A stretch of DNA of 52,480 bases, from assembly GCF_000312125.1 (NCBI RefSeq), contig NZ_HE978641.1:845743-898222 (forward strand), given 5' to 3'. A program made the translations under genes and the position numbers. Positions 26,150 through 34,130 of this stretch are shown piece by piece. Below the pieces are notes generated by a model. It searched no databases, was not told the DNA's origin, and saw nothing but the letters and a program-made list of their open reading frames with translations. Source of the stretch: Timonella senegalensis JC301 (GTDB lineage: Bacteria; Actinomycetota; Actinomycetes; Actinomycetales; Cellulomonadaceae). Each line of letters starts with the position of its first letter. Position 1 is the stretch's first letter.

Positions 26150-26254
26150 GGTGCTGGGTCAGCAGCCGGTGCTGGGTCAGTAGCCGGTGCTGGATGAGCA
26201 GCCGGTGCTGGGTCAGCAGCCGCTGCTGGATGAGCAGCCCGTGTTGGGTCAGCG
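26150..26254. repeat. 18-bp tandem repeat, nearly six units
   Basis: Units of GGTGCTGGGTCAGCAGCC with variants (GTAGCC, GGATGAGC, GCTGCTGG), at 26150, 26168, 26186, 26204 and 26222 plus a partial unit at 26240. Each unit is itself an imperfect palindrome. The last partial unit runs into the next repeat block. Confidence 0.85.
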
Positions 26255-26431
26255 CTCTGTACTTAGGGTCGAGCGCAAGACTCCACTACTTCTTAGGCGG
26301 GAACCTCGCTTCGCTTCGGTTCCCACCACGAAGTAGTTCCGTCAGCGCTCTGTACTTAGTGTCGAGCGCAAGACTCCACTTTTCTCCGCCAACTCTCTCG
26401 CTTCGCTCCAGAGCTAGCTACGAAAAGTTCC
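26248..26431 (-). ncRNA. Two tandem copies of a two-hairpin RNA-like element downstream of ino1
   Basis: Units 26248-26340 and 26341-26431 start GTCAGCGCTCTGTACTTAG and end AGTTCC. Each has an invariant hairpin GCGCTC-N13-GAGCGC and a second hairpin whose stems differ but still pair: ACTACTTC/GAAGTAGT plus GGGAACC/GGTTCCC in the first, ACTTTTC/GAAAAGT plus CTCT/AGAG in the second. Both have CTCGCTTCGCT in the loop. A third GTCAGCGCTC contains the ino1 stop codon. Strand is given as that of the ino1 transcript; a separate RNA is not excluded. Confidence 0.6.
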
Positions 26432-26432
26432 G

Positions 26433-27527
26433 TCAGCGCTCGACGTCCCCGCGAATGAAGGCCTCCAACTGCGCACGACCCTCATTGTCCTCCATCTGCA
26501 CAGGTGGGGACTTCATGAAGTAGGTCGAAGCGGAGAGGATTGGGCCACCAATGCCACGGTCCTTAGCGATCTTTGCCGCACGGATAGCGTCGATGATGAT
26601 ACCGGCCGAGTTAGGGGAGTCCCAGACCTCAAGCTTGTACTCAAGGTTCAGAGGAACCTCACCGAACGCGCGACCCTCAAGGCGGACGTAAGCCCACTTG
26701 CGGTCGTCAAGCCAAGCAACGTAGTCCGAAGGACCGATGTGGACGTTACGGTCTTCCTTCTTGCCGGCAAGAGGGCCGTCGTGAAGGTTGGAGGTAACAG
26801 CCTGGGTCTTCGAGATCTTCTTGGACTCAAGGCGCTCACGCTCGAGCATGTTCTTGAAGTCCATGTTTCCACCAACGTTGAGCTGGTAGGTGCGGTCAAG
26901 GATGACGCCGCGGTCCTCGAAGAGGCGTGCAAGCACACGGTGGGTGATGGTTGCGCCAACCTGGGACTTGATGTCGTCACCAACGATAGGAACACCAGCA
27001 GCCTCGAACTTTGCGGCCCACTCAGGGTCCGAAGCAATGAAGACTGGAAGAGCGTTCACAAAGCCAACGCCAGCGTCGATAGCGCACTGTGCGTAGAACT
27101 TGTCGGCTTCCTCAGATCCAACTGGGAGGTAGGAAACCAGGATGTCGACCTTGCGCTCCTTGAGCACAGCAACAACATCAACAGGCTCAGCTGCGGACTC
27201 GTCGATGGTCATGGAGTAGTACTTGCCGAGGCCATCAAGGGTTGGGCCGCGCTGAACGGTAACTCCAGTTGGAGGAATGTCAGCAATCTTGATGGTGTTG
27301 TTTTCGGAGGCGCGAGTTGCGTCTGCGAGGTCAACGCCGACCTTCTTAGCGTCAACGTCAAACGCCGCTACGAATTCTAGGTCTGAGACGTGGTAGTCAC
27401 CGAACTGAACGTGCATCAGTCCTGGAACCTTGTCATGTGCGTCAGCGTTCTTGTAGTACTCCACACCCTGGATAAGGGAAGTTGCGCAGTTACCTACACC
27501 AACGATGGCGACGCGGATGGAAGACAT
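26433..27527 (-). CDS. ino1: Inositol-3-phosphate synthase (actinobacterial type)
   Basis: 364 residues. NAD-binding loop [20 protein letters not shown], then [66 protein letters not shown] and [28 protein letters not shown], which hold the catalytic lysines. It converts glucose-6-phosphate to inositol-3-phosphate for phosphatidylinositol and mycothiol. The length and sequence fit the short actinobacterial form, not the eukaryotic one. It follows a PadR gene on the same strand, as in mycobacteria. Confidence 0.97.
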   Translation of the reverse strand: MSSIRVAIVGVGNCATSLIQGVEYYKNADAHDKVPGLMHVQFGDYHVSDLEFVAAFDVDAKKVGVDLADATRASENNTIKIADIPPTGVTVQRGPTLDGLGKYYSMTIDESAAEPVDVVAVLKERKVDILVSYLPVGSEEADKFYAQCAIDAGVGFVNALPVFIASDPEWAAKFEAAGVPIVGDDIKSQVGATITHRVLARLFEDRGVILDRTYQLNVGGNMDFKNMLERERLESKKISKTQAVTSNLHDGPLAGKKEDRNVHIGPSDYVAWLDDRKWAYVRLEGRAFGEVPLNLEYKLEVWDSPNSAGIIIDAIRAAKIAKDRGIGGPILSASTYFMKSPPVQMEDNEGRAQLEAFIRGDVER

Positions 27528-27564
27528 CCTCGCTCCTTGCAGTTAGTGCCCATTGGGGCAATTG

Positions 27565-28194
27565 TCATTCGGAATCTTGTGCAGACGACGAGTTGCCCGA
27601 GTGATCGGAGGAGCGGGAGCTGCCCCCAACATCTCGAGCACGACGACGGTCGCGTTCTGTATTAATCAGTCCATCGAGCCAGCGAACTTCTTGTTCCACT
27701 TGCTCTAGACCGTGTCGTTGCAACTCGAGTGTGTATTCGTCGAGCCGCTCGCGGGTGCGCGAGTTGGACTCTCGCACAGTCTCTAGACGCTCATTCAGAC
27801 GAGACCTTCGCCCCTCAAGGATGCGGATCCTTGTTTCGGCATCAGTCTGACCAAAGAACGCGAATCGAACGTCAAAGCTCTCGTCCTCCCAAGCCGCCGG
27901 ACCCGAGGTGGAAAGCGCCTCGTGAAAATAGTCCTTGCCATCGGCAGTGAGCTCGTAAACGATGCGGGCGCGCTTGCCTGACAGTGCGTGCGGAAGTGCC
28001 TCGGAAGTGTCGCGGCCTGCGATAAGACCGCGTGCCTCCAGCGACTTCAGAGCGGGGTAGAGCGAACCGTAGGACAAGGCTCGGAACGAGCCAAGTACCA
28101 AGTTGAGTCTCTTCCTCAGTTCATAGCCGTGAAGAGGGGAGTCGTTGAGCAATCCGAGGATCGCGGTTTCAAGTACAGAGGACTTGCTACGCAT
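27565..28194 (-). CDS. PadR family transcriptional regulator
   Basis: 209 residues. The winged helix at the N-terminus is SVLETAILGLLNDSPLHGYELRKRLN, SYGSLYPALKSLEARGLI and RIVYELTADGKDYF. The C-terminal part is a long charged coiled coil (SRLNERLETVRESNSRTRERLDEYTLELQRHGLEQ) typical of the Vir_act_alpha_C type. The ATG at 28194 has GGGAG seven bases upstream. The perfect dyad at 28231-28253 lies just upstream, suggesting autorepression. It precedes ino1 and is divergent from the PBP gene, a conserved actinobacterial order (Rv0047c in M. tuberculosis, from memory). Confidence 0.92.
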   Translation of the reverse strand: MRSKSSVLETAILGLLNDSPLHGYELRKRLNLVLGSFRALSYGSLYPALKSLEARGLIAGRDTSEALPHALSGKRARIVYELTADGKDYFHEALSTSGPAAWEDESFDVRFAFFGQTDAETRIRILEGRRSRLNERLETVRESNSRTRERLDEYTLELQRHGLEQVEQEVRWLDGLINTERDRRRARDVGGSSRSSDHSGNSSSAQDSE

Positions 28195-28230
28195 GCTCTC
28201 GCTCCCTTCTACACACCAGGCTTTGATATT

Positions 28231-28253
28231 CGATGTATCGAATCGATACATCG
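28231..28253. promoter_or_regulatory. PadR-type operator between the divergent regulator and PBP genes
   Basis: CGATGTATCG-AAT-CGATACATCG, a perfect 10-bp dyad containing the ATGT...ACAT ends characteristic of PadR sites. It is 37 bp before the PadR start and 220 bp before the PBP start. Confidence 0.7.
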
Positions 28254-28472
28254 CAACAATATGTTGAACAGGTCCTCCGTGCAACCAAAACCGCGAGAAA
28301 TCCGGAAAATTTAGTTGTGAAGAAGACGCGGAAAGCTGGGGAGACCTTGCGGGGACCGACTGATTTTTCTCACTGTTTCCTCCATCGGCTACCGTCGCAC
28401 ACTAAAGTCAGGGTGTGGAGTTCTGCCCCGAGGGCGGCTCCAGATCATGCACATGAAATGGAAAGGTCAGCT

Positions 28473-30731
28473 GTGGCGCGGTCCAACAACGGGCGATTGA
28501 CTCAGGTCAGTAGGCCAAAGAAGCGTCGACTTATCGACTATCCCCGCTACGGGAAGCGCGGCATCCGCCGCTGGATCCCGTCGTGGCGCTTCGTGCTTGG
28601 CACCTTCCTCACATTCTTTGCGCTGGGCGTCGGCGTGTTCATCGCCGCGTACAACAGCGTGACTGTGCCTGATGACGCCTCGTCGATTGCAATGCAGCAG
28701 ACCACCACCGTGTACTACGCGGACGGCAAGCGCGTGCTCGGCGAGTTCTCTCAGGTGGACCGCAAGATCATTGACACCACCGCGATTCCGGAACACGTGG
28801 GACAGGCTGTGGTAGCTGCCGAGGACCGCACGTTCTACAAGAACTCCGGAATTGATGTGAAGGGTATGGCACGCGCGCTGTACATCAACATCACCCAGGG
28901 CAAACGGCAGGGTGGCTCGACCATCACACAGCAGTTCGCTGAGCGCTACTACATGGGCACGAACACCTCCTACGCGGGCAAGATCAAGGAGACCCTCCTT
29001 GCGCTCAAGCTCGGCCAGGAGAAGGACAAGGCCCAAGTGCTCGACGGCTACATGAACACCATTTACTTTGGTCGCGGAGCGTTCGGGATTGAGATGGCCG
29101 CGCAGCGCTACTTCGGCGTTCCCGCATCCAAGCTCACGGTCGAGCAGGCTGCATTGATCGCTGGCGTCATTCCTTCGCCGACTAACTGGGACCCCCAGAA
29201 CAACCCGGAGAAGGCTGAGAGCCGCTGGAATTACGTGCTGGACGGCATGGTTTCGCTCGGGTTCATCACCCAGGCGGATCGCGCAAACATGGAGTTCCCC
29301 GAGACCATCGAGTACGACAAGACCAATCGCTACCAGGGCGTCAAGGGTTACCTACTTGATGGCGTGCGGAAGGAAGTCCTGAGCAAGGTCGACAACATGA
29401 CCGAGGATGATCTCGATACCGGTGGCTACAAGATCATTTCCACCTTCGACTACGCAGCCCAGAAGGACCTCCAGGCAGCAATGAAGACGATGCCTGATGG
29501 CGCGTCCAAGAACCTGCGCGCCGCTGGCGTCACGATCGACCCCAAGACTGGTGGCGTGGTGGCGATGTATGGAGGCAAGGACTACCTCAAGCAGCAGTTC
29601 AACAACGCTACGCAGGGATCCGCCCAGGCGGGATCCACCTTCAAGCCAATCACGCTACTCGCCGCTCTCGAGCAGGGTTACTCGCTCGACTCGTACTACA
29701 ACGGCAATAACGGCCGTACGTTCGATGACAACGGCACGGAATGGAAGCCGAACAACTTTGGCATGGTCAACTGGGGTTGGATTAGCCTCACCAAGGCCAT
29801 CGCGAACTCCGTAAACAGCGTGTTTGTTGAACTCAACCAGCAGGTCACTCCGCAGGCCACAGTGGACGCAGCCGTTTCGATCGGTATCCCTAAGAGCACG
29901 CCAGACCTCAACCCTGTCCTATCAAACGTTCTCGGAAGTGCGACGGTCCGTCCAATTGACCTCGCCAACGCGTACGCAACCTTTGCCGCCAACGGCAAGC
30001 GCCACGACGCCCACATGGTCGCCAAGGTGAAGAACGCTGACGGATCGACGCGTTATGAGCCGAACATCAAGGGCAAGAAGGCATATGACGCGGCCGTTGG
30101 TGCGGAGCTGACCTACGCCCTCTCCCAGGTCGTCGAACAGGGTTCGGCCACCAAAGCCAAGGTCATCGGCCACCCGCTCGCAGGCAAGACCGGAACCTCG
30201 AACGACAACAAGTCCGCGTGGTTCGTTGGCTACACCCCGAGCTACGCCACAGCGATCGCCCTCTACCAGTCGAGTGACTCGGGTAGCCAGGAGTCGATCA
30301 CACCGTTTGGCGGATACAACGAGATCACGGGTGGTTCCGTGCCGCTCGACATCTGGACCACCTACATGGGCCGGCTCCTATCTGACAAGCCCGTGGAGCA
30401 GTTCCCAGATCGTACGTACCAGCCCACGATGAAGCCGACCCCGACGCCGACCCCAACACAAACGGCCACGGAGGAGCCCACGGAGGAGCCCACCACAGAG
30501 GAGCCTACCGAGGAGCCCACCACGGAGGAGCCAACGGCTCCACCGACCACCCCGGAGCCCACTGAGCCGCCCGTAACTCAGGAGCCAACGGATCCACCAA
30601 CCACGGAGGAGCCGACCATTCCACCGGTCGATCCGCCAACAGGTCCAACGGATAAACCCAAGCCGCCCGGAGGCGGCGGCGGAAACTCTGGTGGCGCCGG
30701 TGGCGGTGCCACCGACAAGCCAACAGGCTGA
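28473..30731 (+). CDS. Class A penicillin-binding protein (transglycosylase/transpeptidase)
   Basis: About 750 residues. A basic cytosolic N-terminus precedes a membrane segment at about 38-60. The GT51 domain carries the catalytic Glu in AAEDRTFYKNSGID, then QGGSTITQQFAERYY. The transpeptidase has SxxK in AGSTFKPIT, SVN, and KTG in LAGKTGTSNDNKSAWFVGYTP. The tail of about 100 residues is Pro/Thr/Glu repeats (TEEPTEEPTTEEP) then glycine-rich, probably a wall-spanning spacer. The GTG at 28473 is preferred (AAAGG six bases upstream); an ATG at 28458 is also possible. It is the PonA1 equivalent of the conserved block. Confidence 0.93.
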   Translation: MARSNNGRLTQVSRPKKRRLIDYPRYGKRGIRRWIPSWRFVLGTFLTFFALGVGVFIAAYNSVTVPDDASSIAMQQTTTVYYADGKRVLGEFSQVDRKIIDTTAIPEHVGQAVVAAEDRTFYKNSGIDVKGMARALYINITQGKRQGGSTITQQFAERYYMGTNTSYAGKIKETLLALKLGQEKDKAQVLDGYMNTIYFGRGAFGIEMAAQRYFGVPASKLTVEQAALIAGVIPSPTNWDPQNNPEKAESRWNYVLDGMVSLGFITQADRANMEFPETIEYDKTNRYQGVKGYLLDGVRKEVLSKVDNMTEDDLDTGGYKIISTFDYAAQKDLQAAMKTMPDGASKNLRAAGVTIDPKTGGVVAMYGGKDYLKQQFNNATQGSAQAGSTFKPITLLAALEQGYSLDSYYNGNNGRTFDDNGTEWKPNNFGMVNWGWISLTKAIANSVNSVFVELNQQVTPQATVDAAVSIGIPKSTPDLNPVLSNVLGSATVRPIDLANAYATFAANGKRHDAHMVAKVKNADGSTRYEPNIKGKKAYDAAVGAELTYALSQVVEQGSATKAKVIGHPLAGKTGTSNDNKSAWFVGYTPSYATAIALYQSSDSGSQESITPFGGYNEITGGSVPLDIWTTYMGRLLSDKPVEQFPDRTYQPTMKPTPTPTPTQTATEEPTEEPTTEEPTEEPTTEEPTAPPTTPEPTEPPVTQEPTDPPTTEEPTIPPVDPPTGPTDKPKPPGGGGGNSGGAGGGATDKPTG

Positions 30732-30742
30732 TTAACGACGAT
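30730..30742 (+). repeat. Exact copy of the GATTNNCGACGAT repeat in a hairpin arm
   Basis: CTGATTAACGACGAT begins at the stop codon of the PBP gene and forms the left arm of the hairpin at 30732-30781; the right arm holds an inverted near-copy (30771-30783). Confidence 0.75.
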
Positions 30743-30781
30743 AGAGCGAGTTCCAGCAGGAACTCGCTCTATCGTCGTTAA
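30732..30781 (+). terminator. Terminator of the PBP gene made from paired motif copies
   Basis: 23-bp perfect stem from TTAACGACGATAGAGCGAG to its complement around the loop AGCA, starting within the stop codon. It is followed by TAAAGAAATAAA rather than a T-run. Confidence 0.75.
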
Positions 30782-30812
30782 TAAAGAAATAAATGTGAAG
30801 TGAGCCGACATC

Positions 30813-30821
30813 TGTGGATAA
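30813..30821 (-). promoter_or_regulatory. Perfect DnaA box upstream of rpsF
   Basis: TTATCCACA on the minus strand, matching the consensus 9-mer exactly, about 150 bp before the rpsF start. It is isolated; a cluster lies upstream of dnaB. Confidence 0.55.
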
Positions 30822-30874
30822 CACTGGTCGCACACTGCAATGTCAGAGTAAACTTCTAGACTGCTGTGTATCCG

Positions 30875-30940
30875 CTTCCGGACGACTGTCCGGAAGCCAC
30901 TCAGCAAGCATGAACCCTCTTGTCACGGAACGACCGTGAC
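30875..30940 (+). promoter_or_regulatory. Two hairpins in the rpsF operon leader
   Basis: CTTCCGGAC-GACT-GTCCGGAAG (30875-30896) and GTCACGG-aacga-CCGTGAC (30922-30940) precede a strong ribosome-binding site (AGGAGGTG). They may be an autoregulatory leader bound by S6:S18, as known for rpsF leaders in other bacteria; the conserved bulged CCG was not confirmed. Confidence 0.4.
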
Positions 30941-30967
30941 CGTTAAGACCATAGGAGGTGGGTAACC

Positions 30968-31255
30968 ATGCGTAGTTACGAACTGATGATGATTCTCTCC
31001 CCAGAGATCGACGAGCGTGCACTCGCTGCAACCATCGAAAAGCTTGTTGCCGTTGTTCCAGCTGAAGGCGGAACCATCGACAACACCGACATCTGGGGCC
31101 GTCGTCGTATGGCTTACGAGATCGCAAAGAAGTCCGAGGGCATCTACGCGGTCATCAACTTCACTGCTACTCCTGCAACGTCGAAGGAACTCGAGCGTCA
31201 GCTCGGACTCAACGAGTCCGTTCTCCGCATCAAGGTCCTGCGCAACGCAGCCTGA
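30968..31255 (+). CDS. rpsF: 30S ribosomal protein bS6
   Basis: 95 residues. [17 protein letters not shown] at the start, [24 protein letters not shown] in the RNA-binding sheet and [12 protein letters not shown] at the end. It pairs with bS18 on the platform of the 30S subunit. It is first gene of rpsF-ssb-rpsR-rplI with about 50-bp gaps; codon use is strongly biased (AAC, CGT, ATC), as expected for high expression. AGGAGGTG is 8 bases before the ATG. Confidence 0.98.
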   Translation: MRSYELMMILSPEIDERALAATIEKLVAVVPAEGGTIDNTDIWGRRRMAYEIAKKSEGIYAVINFTATPATSKELERQLGLNESVLRIKVLRNAA

Positions 31256-31306
31256 TTTTCGCTGAGCCCAACTGAAGTTCATACAAGCTAAAAACAAGGA
31301 GAAACA

Positions 31307-31879
31307 ATGGCTGGTGACACCGTCATTACGGTAGTGGGAAACCTTACTGGAGACCCAGAGCTTCGCTTCACCGCATCCGGTGTAGCAGTAGCGAGCTTCA
31401 CCATTGCATCGACTCCTCGCACGTTCGACCGCCAGGCAAACGAGTGGAAGGACGGCGAAGCGCTGTTCCTCCGTTGCTCGATCTGGCGCGAGGCTGCTGA
31501 GAACGTCGCCGAGTCCCTGACAAAGGGCATGCGCGTTGTCGCACAGGGTCGCCTTGTTCAGCGTTCGTTTGAAACTCGCGAGGGCGAAAAGCGTAGCGTC
31601 ATCGAACTGCAGGTTGAGGAAATTGGTCCTTCCCTGCGGTACGCATCAGCCAAGGTCACCCGTAACGCCCGTGGCGGCGGAAACGGTGGAGGCTTCGGCG
31701 GCAACTCTGGTGGTGGCAACAGCGGCGGATTTGGCGGAGGAAACTCCGGCGGATTCAGCGGTGGCAACAACCAGGGTGGCAGCGGATTTGGCGCTAGTTC
31801 AGGTGTTCGGAACGAAGACCCATGGGCAACCGCGGGTCCAGCGCAAGGCGGCGGATTCGCCGACGAGCCACCGTTCTAA
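31307..31879 (+). CDS. ssb: Single-stranded DNA-binding protein
   Basis: 190 residues. OB fold in the first 115 ([73 protein letters not shown]), then a Gly/Asn-rich flexible linker and the acidic protein-interaction tip FADEPPF. Sequence and position identify the essential replication SSB, encoded between two ribosomal proteins as usual. Confidence 0.97.
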   Translation: MAGDTVITVVGNLTGDPELRFTASGVAVASFTIASTPRTFDRQANEWKDGEALFLRCSIWREAAENVAESLTKGMRVVAQGRLVQRSFETREGEKRSVIELQVEEIGPSLRYASAKVTRNARGGGNGGGFGGNSGGGNSGGFGGGNSGGFSGGNNQGGSGFGASSGVRNEDPWATAGPAQGGGFADEPPF

Positions 31880-31938
31880 CCAACTTAAGTAGATACTTGG
31901 CCCGGAAAACCCCGGGCATCCTGTGAAGGAGAATCACA

Positions 31939-32175
31939 ATGGCAAAGCCAGTTGTGCGTAAGCCAAAGAAGAAGTCCAACCCACTGAAGTCCGCCAAGAT
32001 CGAGGCAATCGACTACAAGGACACCGCGCTCCTGCGTAAGTTCATTTCCGACCGTGGAAAGATCCGCGCACGCCGCGTAACCGGTGTTTCCGTACAGGAA
32101 CAGCGCCAGATTGCTCGTGCAGTTAAGAACGCACGCGAGATGGCTCTTCTTCCTTACTCGTCGTCCGCACGCTGA
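31939..32175 (+). CDS. rpsR: 30S ribosomal protein bS18
   Basis: 78 residues: [63 protein letters not shown] is the whole conserved core, given here in spirit by [15 protein letters not shown] and [14 protein letters not shown]. There is no CxxC zinc motif at the N-terminus, so this is the zinc-independent form. GAAGGAG precedes the ATG. Confidence 0.98.
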   Translation: MAKPVVRKPKKKSNPLKSAKIEAIDYKDTALLRKFISDRGKIRARRVTGVSVQEQRQIARAVKNAREMALLPYSSSAR

Positions 32176-32190
32176 TAGGGAGAACTTTCA

Positions 32191-32637
32191 ATGGCAAAGC
32201 TCATTCTTACCCACGAAGTACACCGTCTCGGCGAGCCAGGCGACGTTGTTGAGGTCAAGGACGGTTACGCACGTAACTACCTGATCCCACGCAGCCTTGC
32301 TACCCCTTGGACCAAGGGCGCAGAGGCACAGATCGAGGCAATCCGCCGCGCACGCAAGTCGCGCGAGATTGCTAACCTCGACGAGGCTCGCGCACTGCGC
32401 GACACCCTTCAGTCGAAGACCTTCACCATCTCTGCAACTGCAGGCAAGGGTGGACGTCTCTTCGGTTCCATCTCGCCCGCAGACATTGCTGCTGCAGTTG
32501 AGGCTGAGGGCCTGAAGATCGACCGTCGTAAGGTTCAGATCCCAGCTCCAATCAAGGCAACCGGCACTCACAACGTGATTGCTCGTCTGCACCCTGAGGT
32601 TGACGCAAAGATCAAGGTTGTCGTTTCCGCTTCCTGA
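32191..32637 (+). CDS. rplI: 50S ribosomal protein bL9
   Basis: 148 residues. The N-terminal domain [32 protein letters not shown] is invariant; a connecting helix and the C-terminal domain [16 protein letters not shown] and [17 protein letters not shown] follow. It is last of the operon, 15 bp after rpsR, and is ended by the hairpin at 32711-32748. Confidence 0.98.
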   Translation: MAKLILTHEVHRLGEPGDVVEVKDGYARNYLIPRSLATPWTKGAEAQIEAIRRARKSREIANLDEARALRDTLQSKTFTISATAGKGGRLFGSISPADIAAAVEAEGLKIDRRKVQIPAPIKATGTHNVIARLHPEVDAKIKVVVSAS

Positions 32638-32710
32638 TTTCATGCCATGAAGTCTGGGGCGCCTAGCGTGCTCCAGGTTGACGGCGAATCGGCGTAGAAC
32701 GCAATCAACA

Positions 32711-32748
32711 CAAGGGCCCTCCCACTCGTTTGAGTGGGAGGGTCCTTG
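32711..32748 (+). terminator. Terminator of the rpsF-rplI operon
   Basis: 17-bp stem CAAGGGCCCTCCCACTC / GAGTGGGAGGGTCCTTG with one mismatch and a GTTT loop, 73 bp after the rplI stop. Confidence 0.8.
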
Positions 32749-32795
32749 TGCGTTGCCCGTGCTGCCGTGCCCGTGACTTCCAGATTGCATGACCT

Positions 32796-32841
32796 TTCCT
32801 CGCATCGAACGGATCAATAATCATCCGTTCGATGCGAGGAA
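32796..32841. terminator. Second hairpin between converging rplI and SDR genes
   Basis: 19-bp perfect stem TTCCTCGCATCGAACGGAT with its complement around CAATAATC. It probably ends the SDR transcript arriving from the right. Confidence 0.65.
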
Positions 32842-32894
32842 TGCGAGGGTGGAGGCAGGGGCGGGGCAGAGGCAGGGGCGGGGGAGTGGTGTGC

Positions 32895-33938
32895 CTAGAC
32901 GGCGGACCAACCTCCATCCGAGGGGAGAAGTGCGCCGGACACGTTGGATGCGTCATCCGAGAGCAGGTACACAATCGACGAGGCAACGGACTCGGCGGAG
33001 CCAATTGCCGGGAGGACGGCCATCGCCCGGCGGATTCGACGGGCCGCGAGCTCGGACGCGAACGAGGCCTCGATGCCGGTGGCGGTCGGACCAGGGGCGA
33101 CCATGTTGACGCGAATGCCAGAGTCTCCGTACAGGAACGCAGTGGACTTGGTGAGTCCTGCTACCGCGTGCTTGGAGGCCGTGTAGGCGGTTCCGGCTGC
33201 GGAGCCGCGCAGAGATGCCTCGGAGCCGACGTTCACGATCGATCCGTAGCCTGCCTCAAGCATGGCGGGGATGACAGCCTTCATGAGTTTCATGGGGCCC
33301 GTGACGTTAATCCGGAACACGCGGTCCCACAGGTCCTGCTCGACCTCGTGGACGGGCTGCATCTTGTCCATGATGCCTGCGACATTGGCCAAGCCGTGGA
33401 TGGCGGGTCCAGCAGCCTCAAGGATGCGTGCGATCGAGGCGTCATCGCTTACGTCTCCGGCGACGGTCTCTACGGCGTGGCCCTCGAGTTCAGCCTTGAG
33501 GGTCTCGAGCCCCGCCTCGGTGATGTCCGTGGCGATGACACGCCCGCCCTCGCGGGCAATGCGGCTCGCGGTTGCGCGCCCAATGCCCGAGGCTGCGCCA
33601 GTGACGATGATGGTCTTTCCCTCGAACCTGCCCTGAGACAGATACTCCTTGAACGCGAAGGGGACTGGGGCGGGCTCGGCTGGCTTTTCGGGGGCCGGAG
33701 GAGCATCCTCGGGCACGATTCCTGCCTCGACCTGGGCGATGAGGTGATCGACTACCTCCATGGGCATCGCGCCCTTGCTCATCTCGACAAGCTTGGCCAG
33801 TGGGAGGCCGCGTACCGGGGCGAGCGATGACTCGTCTGTCCCACCCTTCGCTAAAAGCGCGCGAAGGTTCGGCCCACCAACGGGGTGTTCGAGCCATTCG
33901 CCGACGGTGGACTGAGCGGAGAGCGTGGTTGGTGCCAT
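32895..33938 (-). CDS. SDR oxidoreductase with an extra N-terminal helical domain
   Basis: 347 residues. From about residue 107 it is a classical short-chain dehydrogenase: NAD(P) loop TGAASGIGRA, NVAGIM, and catalytic Ser/Tyr/Lys in VNVGSEASLRGSAAGTAYTASKHA. The first 95 residues are extra: VGEWLEHPVGGPNLRALLAKG and RGLPLAKLVEMSKGAMPMEVVDHLIAQ resemble the small helical module at the C-terminus of some GH3 beta-glucosidases, then a Pro/Ala/Glu linker. Substrate unknown. Ribosome-binding site TAGGAG lies six bases before the ATG. Confidence 0.85.
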   Translation of the reverse strand: MAPTTLSAQSTVGEWLEHPVGGPNLRALLAKGGTDESSLAPVRGLPLAKLVEMSKGAMPMEVVDHLIAQVEAGIVPEDAPPAPEKPAEPAPVPFAFKEYLSQGRFEGKTIIVTGAASGIGRATASRIAREGGRVIATDITEAGLETLKAELEGHAVETVAGDVSDDASIARILEAAGPAIHGLANVAGIMDKMQPVHEVEQDLWDRVFRINVTGPMKLMKAVIPAMLEAGYGSIVNVGSEASLRGSAAGTAYTASKHAVAGLTKSTAFLYGDSGIRVNMVAPGPTATGIEASFASELAARRIRRAMAVLPAIGSAESVASSIVYLLSDDASNVSGALLPSDGGWSAV

Positions 33939-33963
33939 GAGAAACTCCTATCCGAGAACTCTG

Positions 33964-33979
33964 CGGACAGCGTTGTCCG
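33964..33979. promoter_or_regulatory. TetR-type dyad in the SDR promoter
   Basis: CGGACA-GCGT-TGTCCG, a perfect 6-bp dyad 26-41 bp before the SDR start codon, framed by GAGAA and TTCTC. It looks like a TetR-family operator; no TetR gene is in the window. Confidence 0.4.
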
Positions 33980-34053
33980 TTTCTCAATCAAACCACCACT
34001 CGTCCCCCGGGGCCACGGGCCAAAGTCCCGCCCCTGCGCTTCCTGCCACTTCC

Positions 34054-34115
34054 CAACGAGAGTATTCCTGAGCCCACTCTCGACGTCGAGAGTGGGCTCA
34101 GGAATACTCTCGTTG
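34054..34115. repeat. 62-bp perfect palindrome, family A (copy A2)
   Basis: CAACGAGAGTATTCCTGAGC opens the left arm and GCTCAGGAATACTCTCGTTG closes the right. It lies between the end of the MATE gene and the SDR promoter, followed by GTTTTTTGG. Confidence 0.88.
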
Positions 34116-34130
34116 GTTTTTTGGGGGGAG

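Noticed and set aside
25996-26523. A 175-codon plus-strand reading frame with repeated CWVSSR-like units
   Set aside because: It is the translation of the 18-bp repeat and the hairpin block and then runs antisense into ino1. There is no ribosome-binding site and no protein-like composition.
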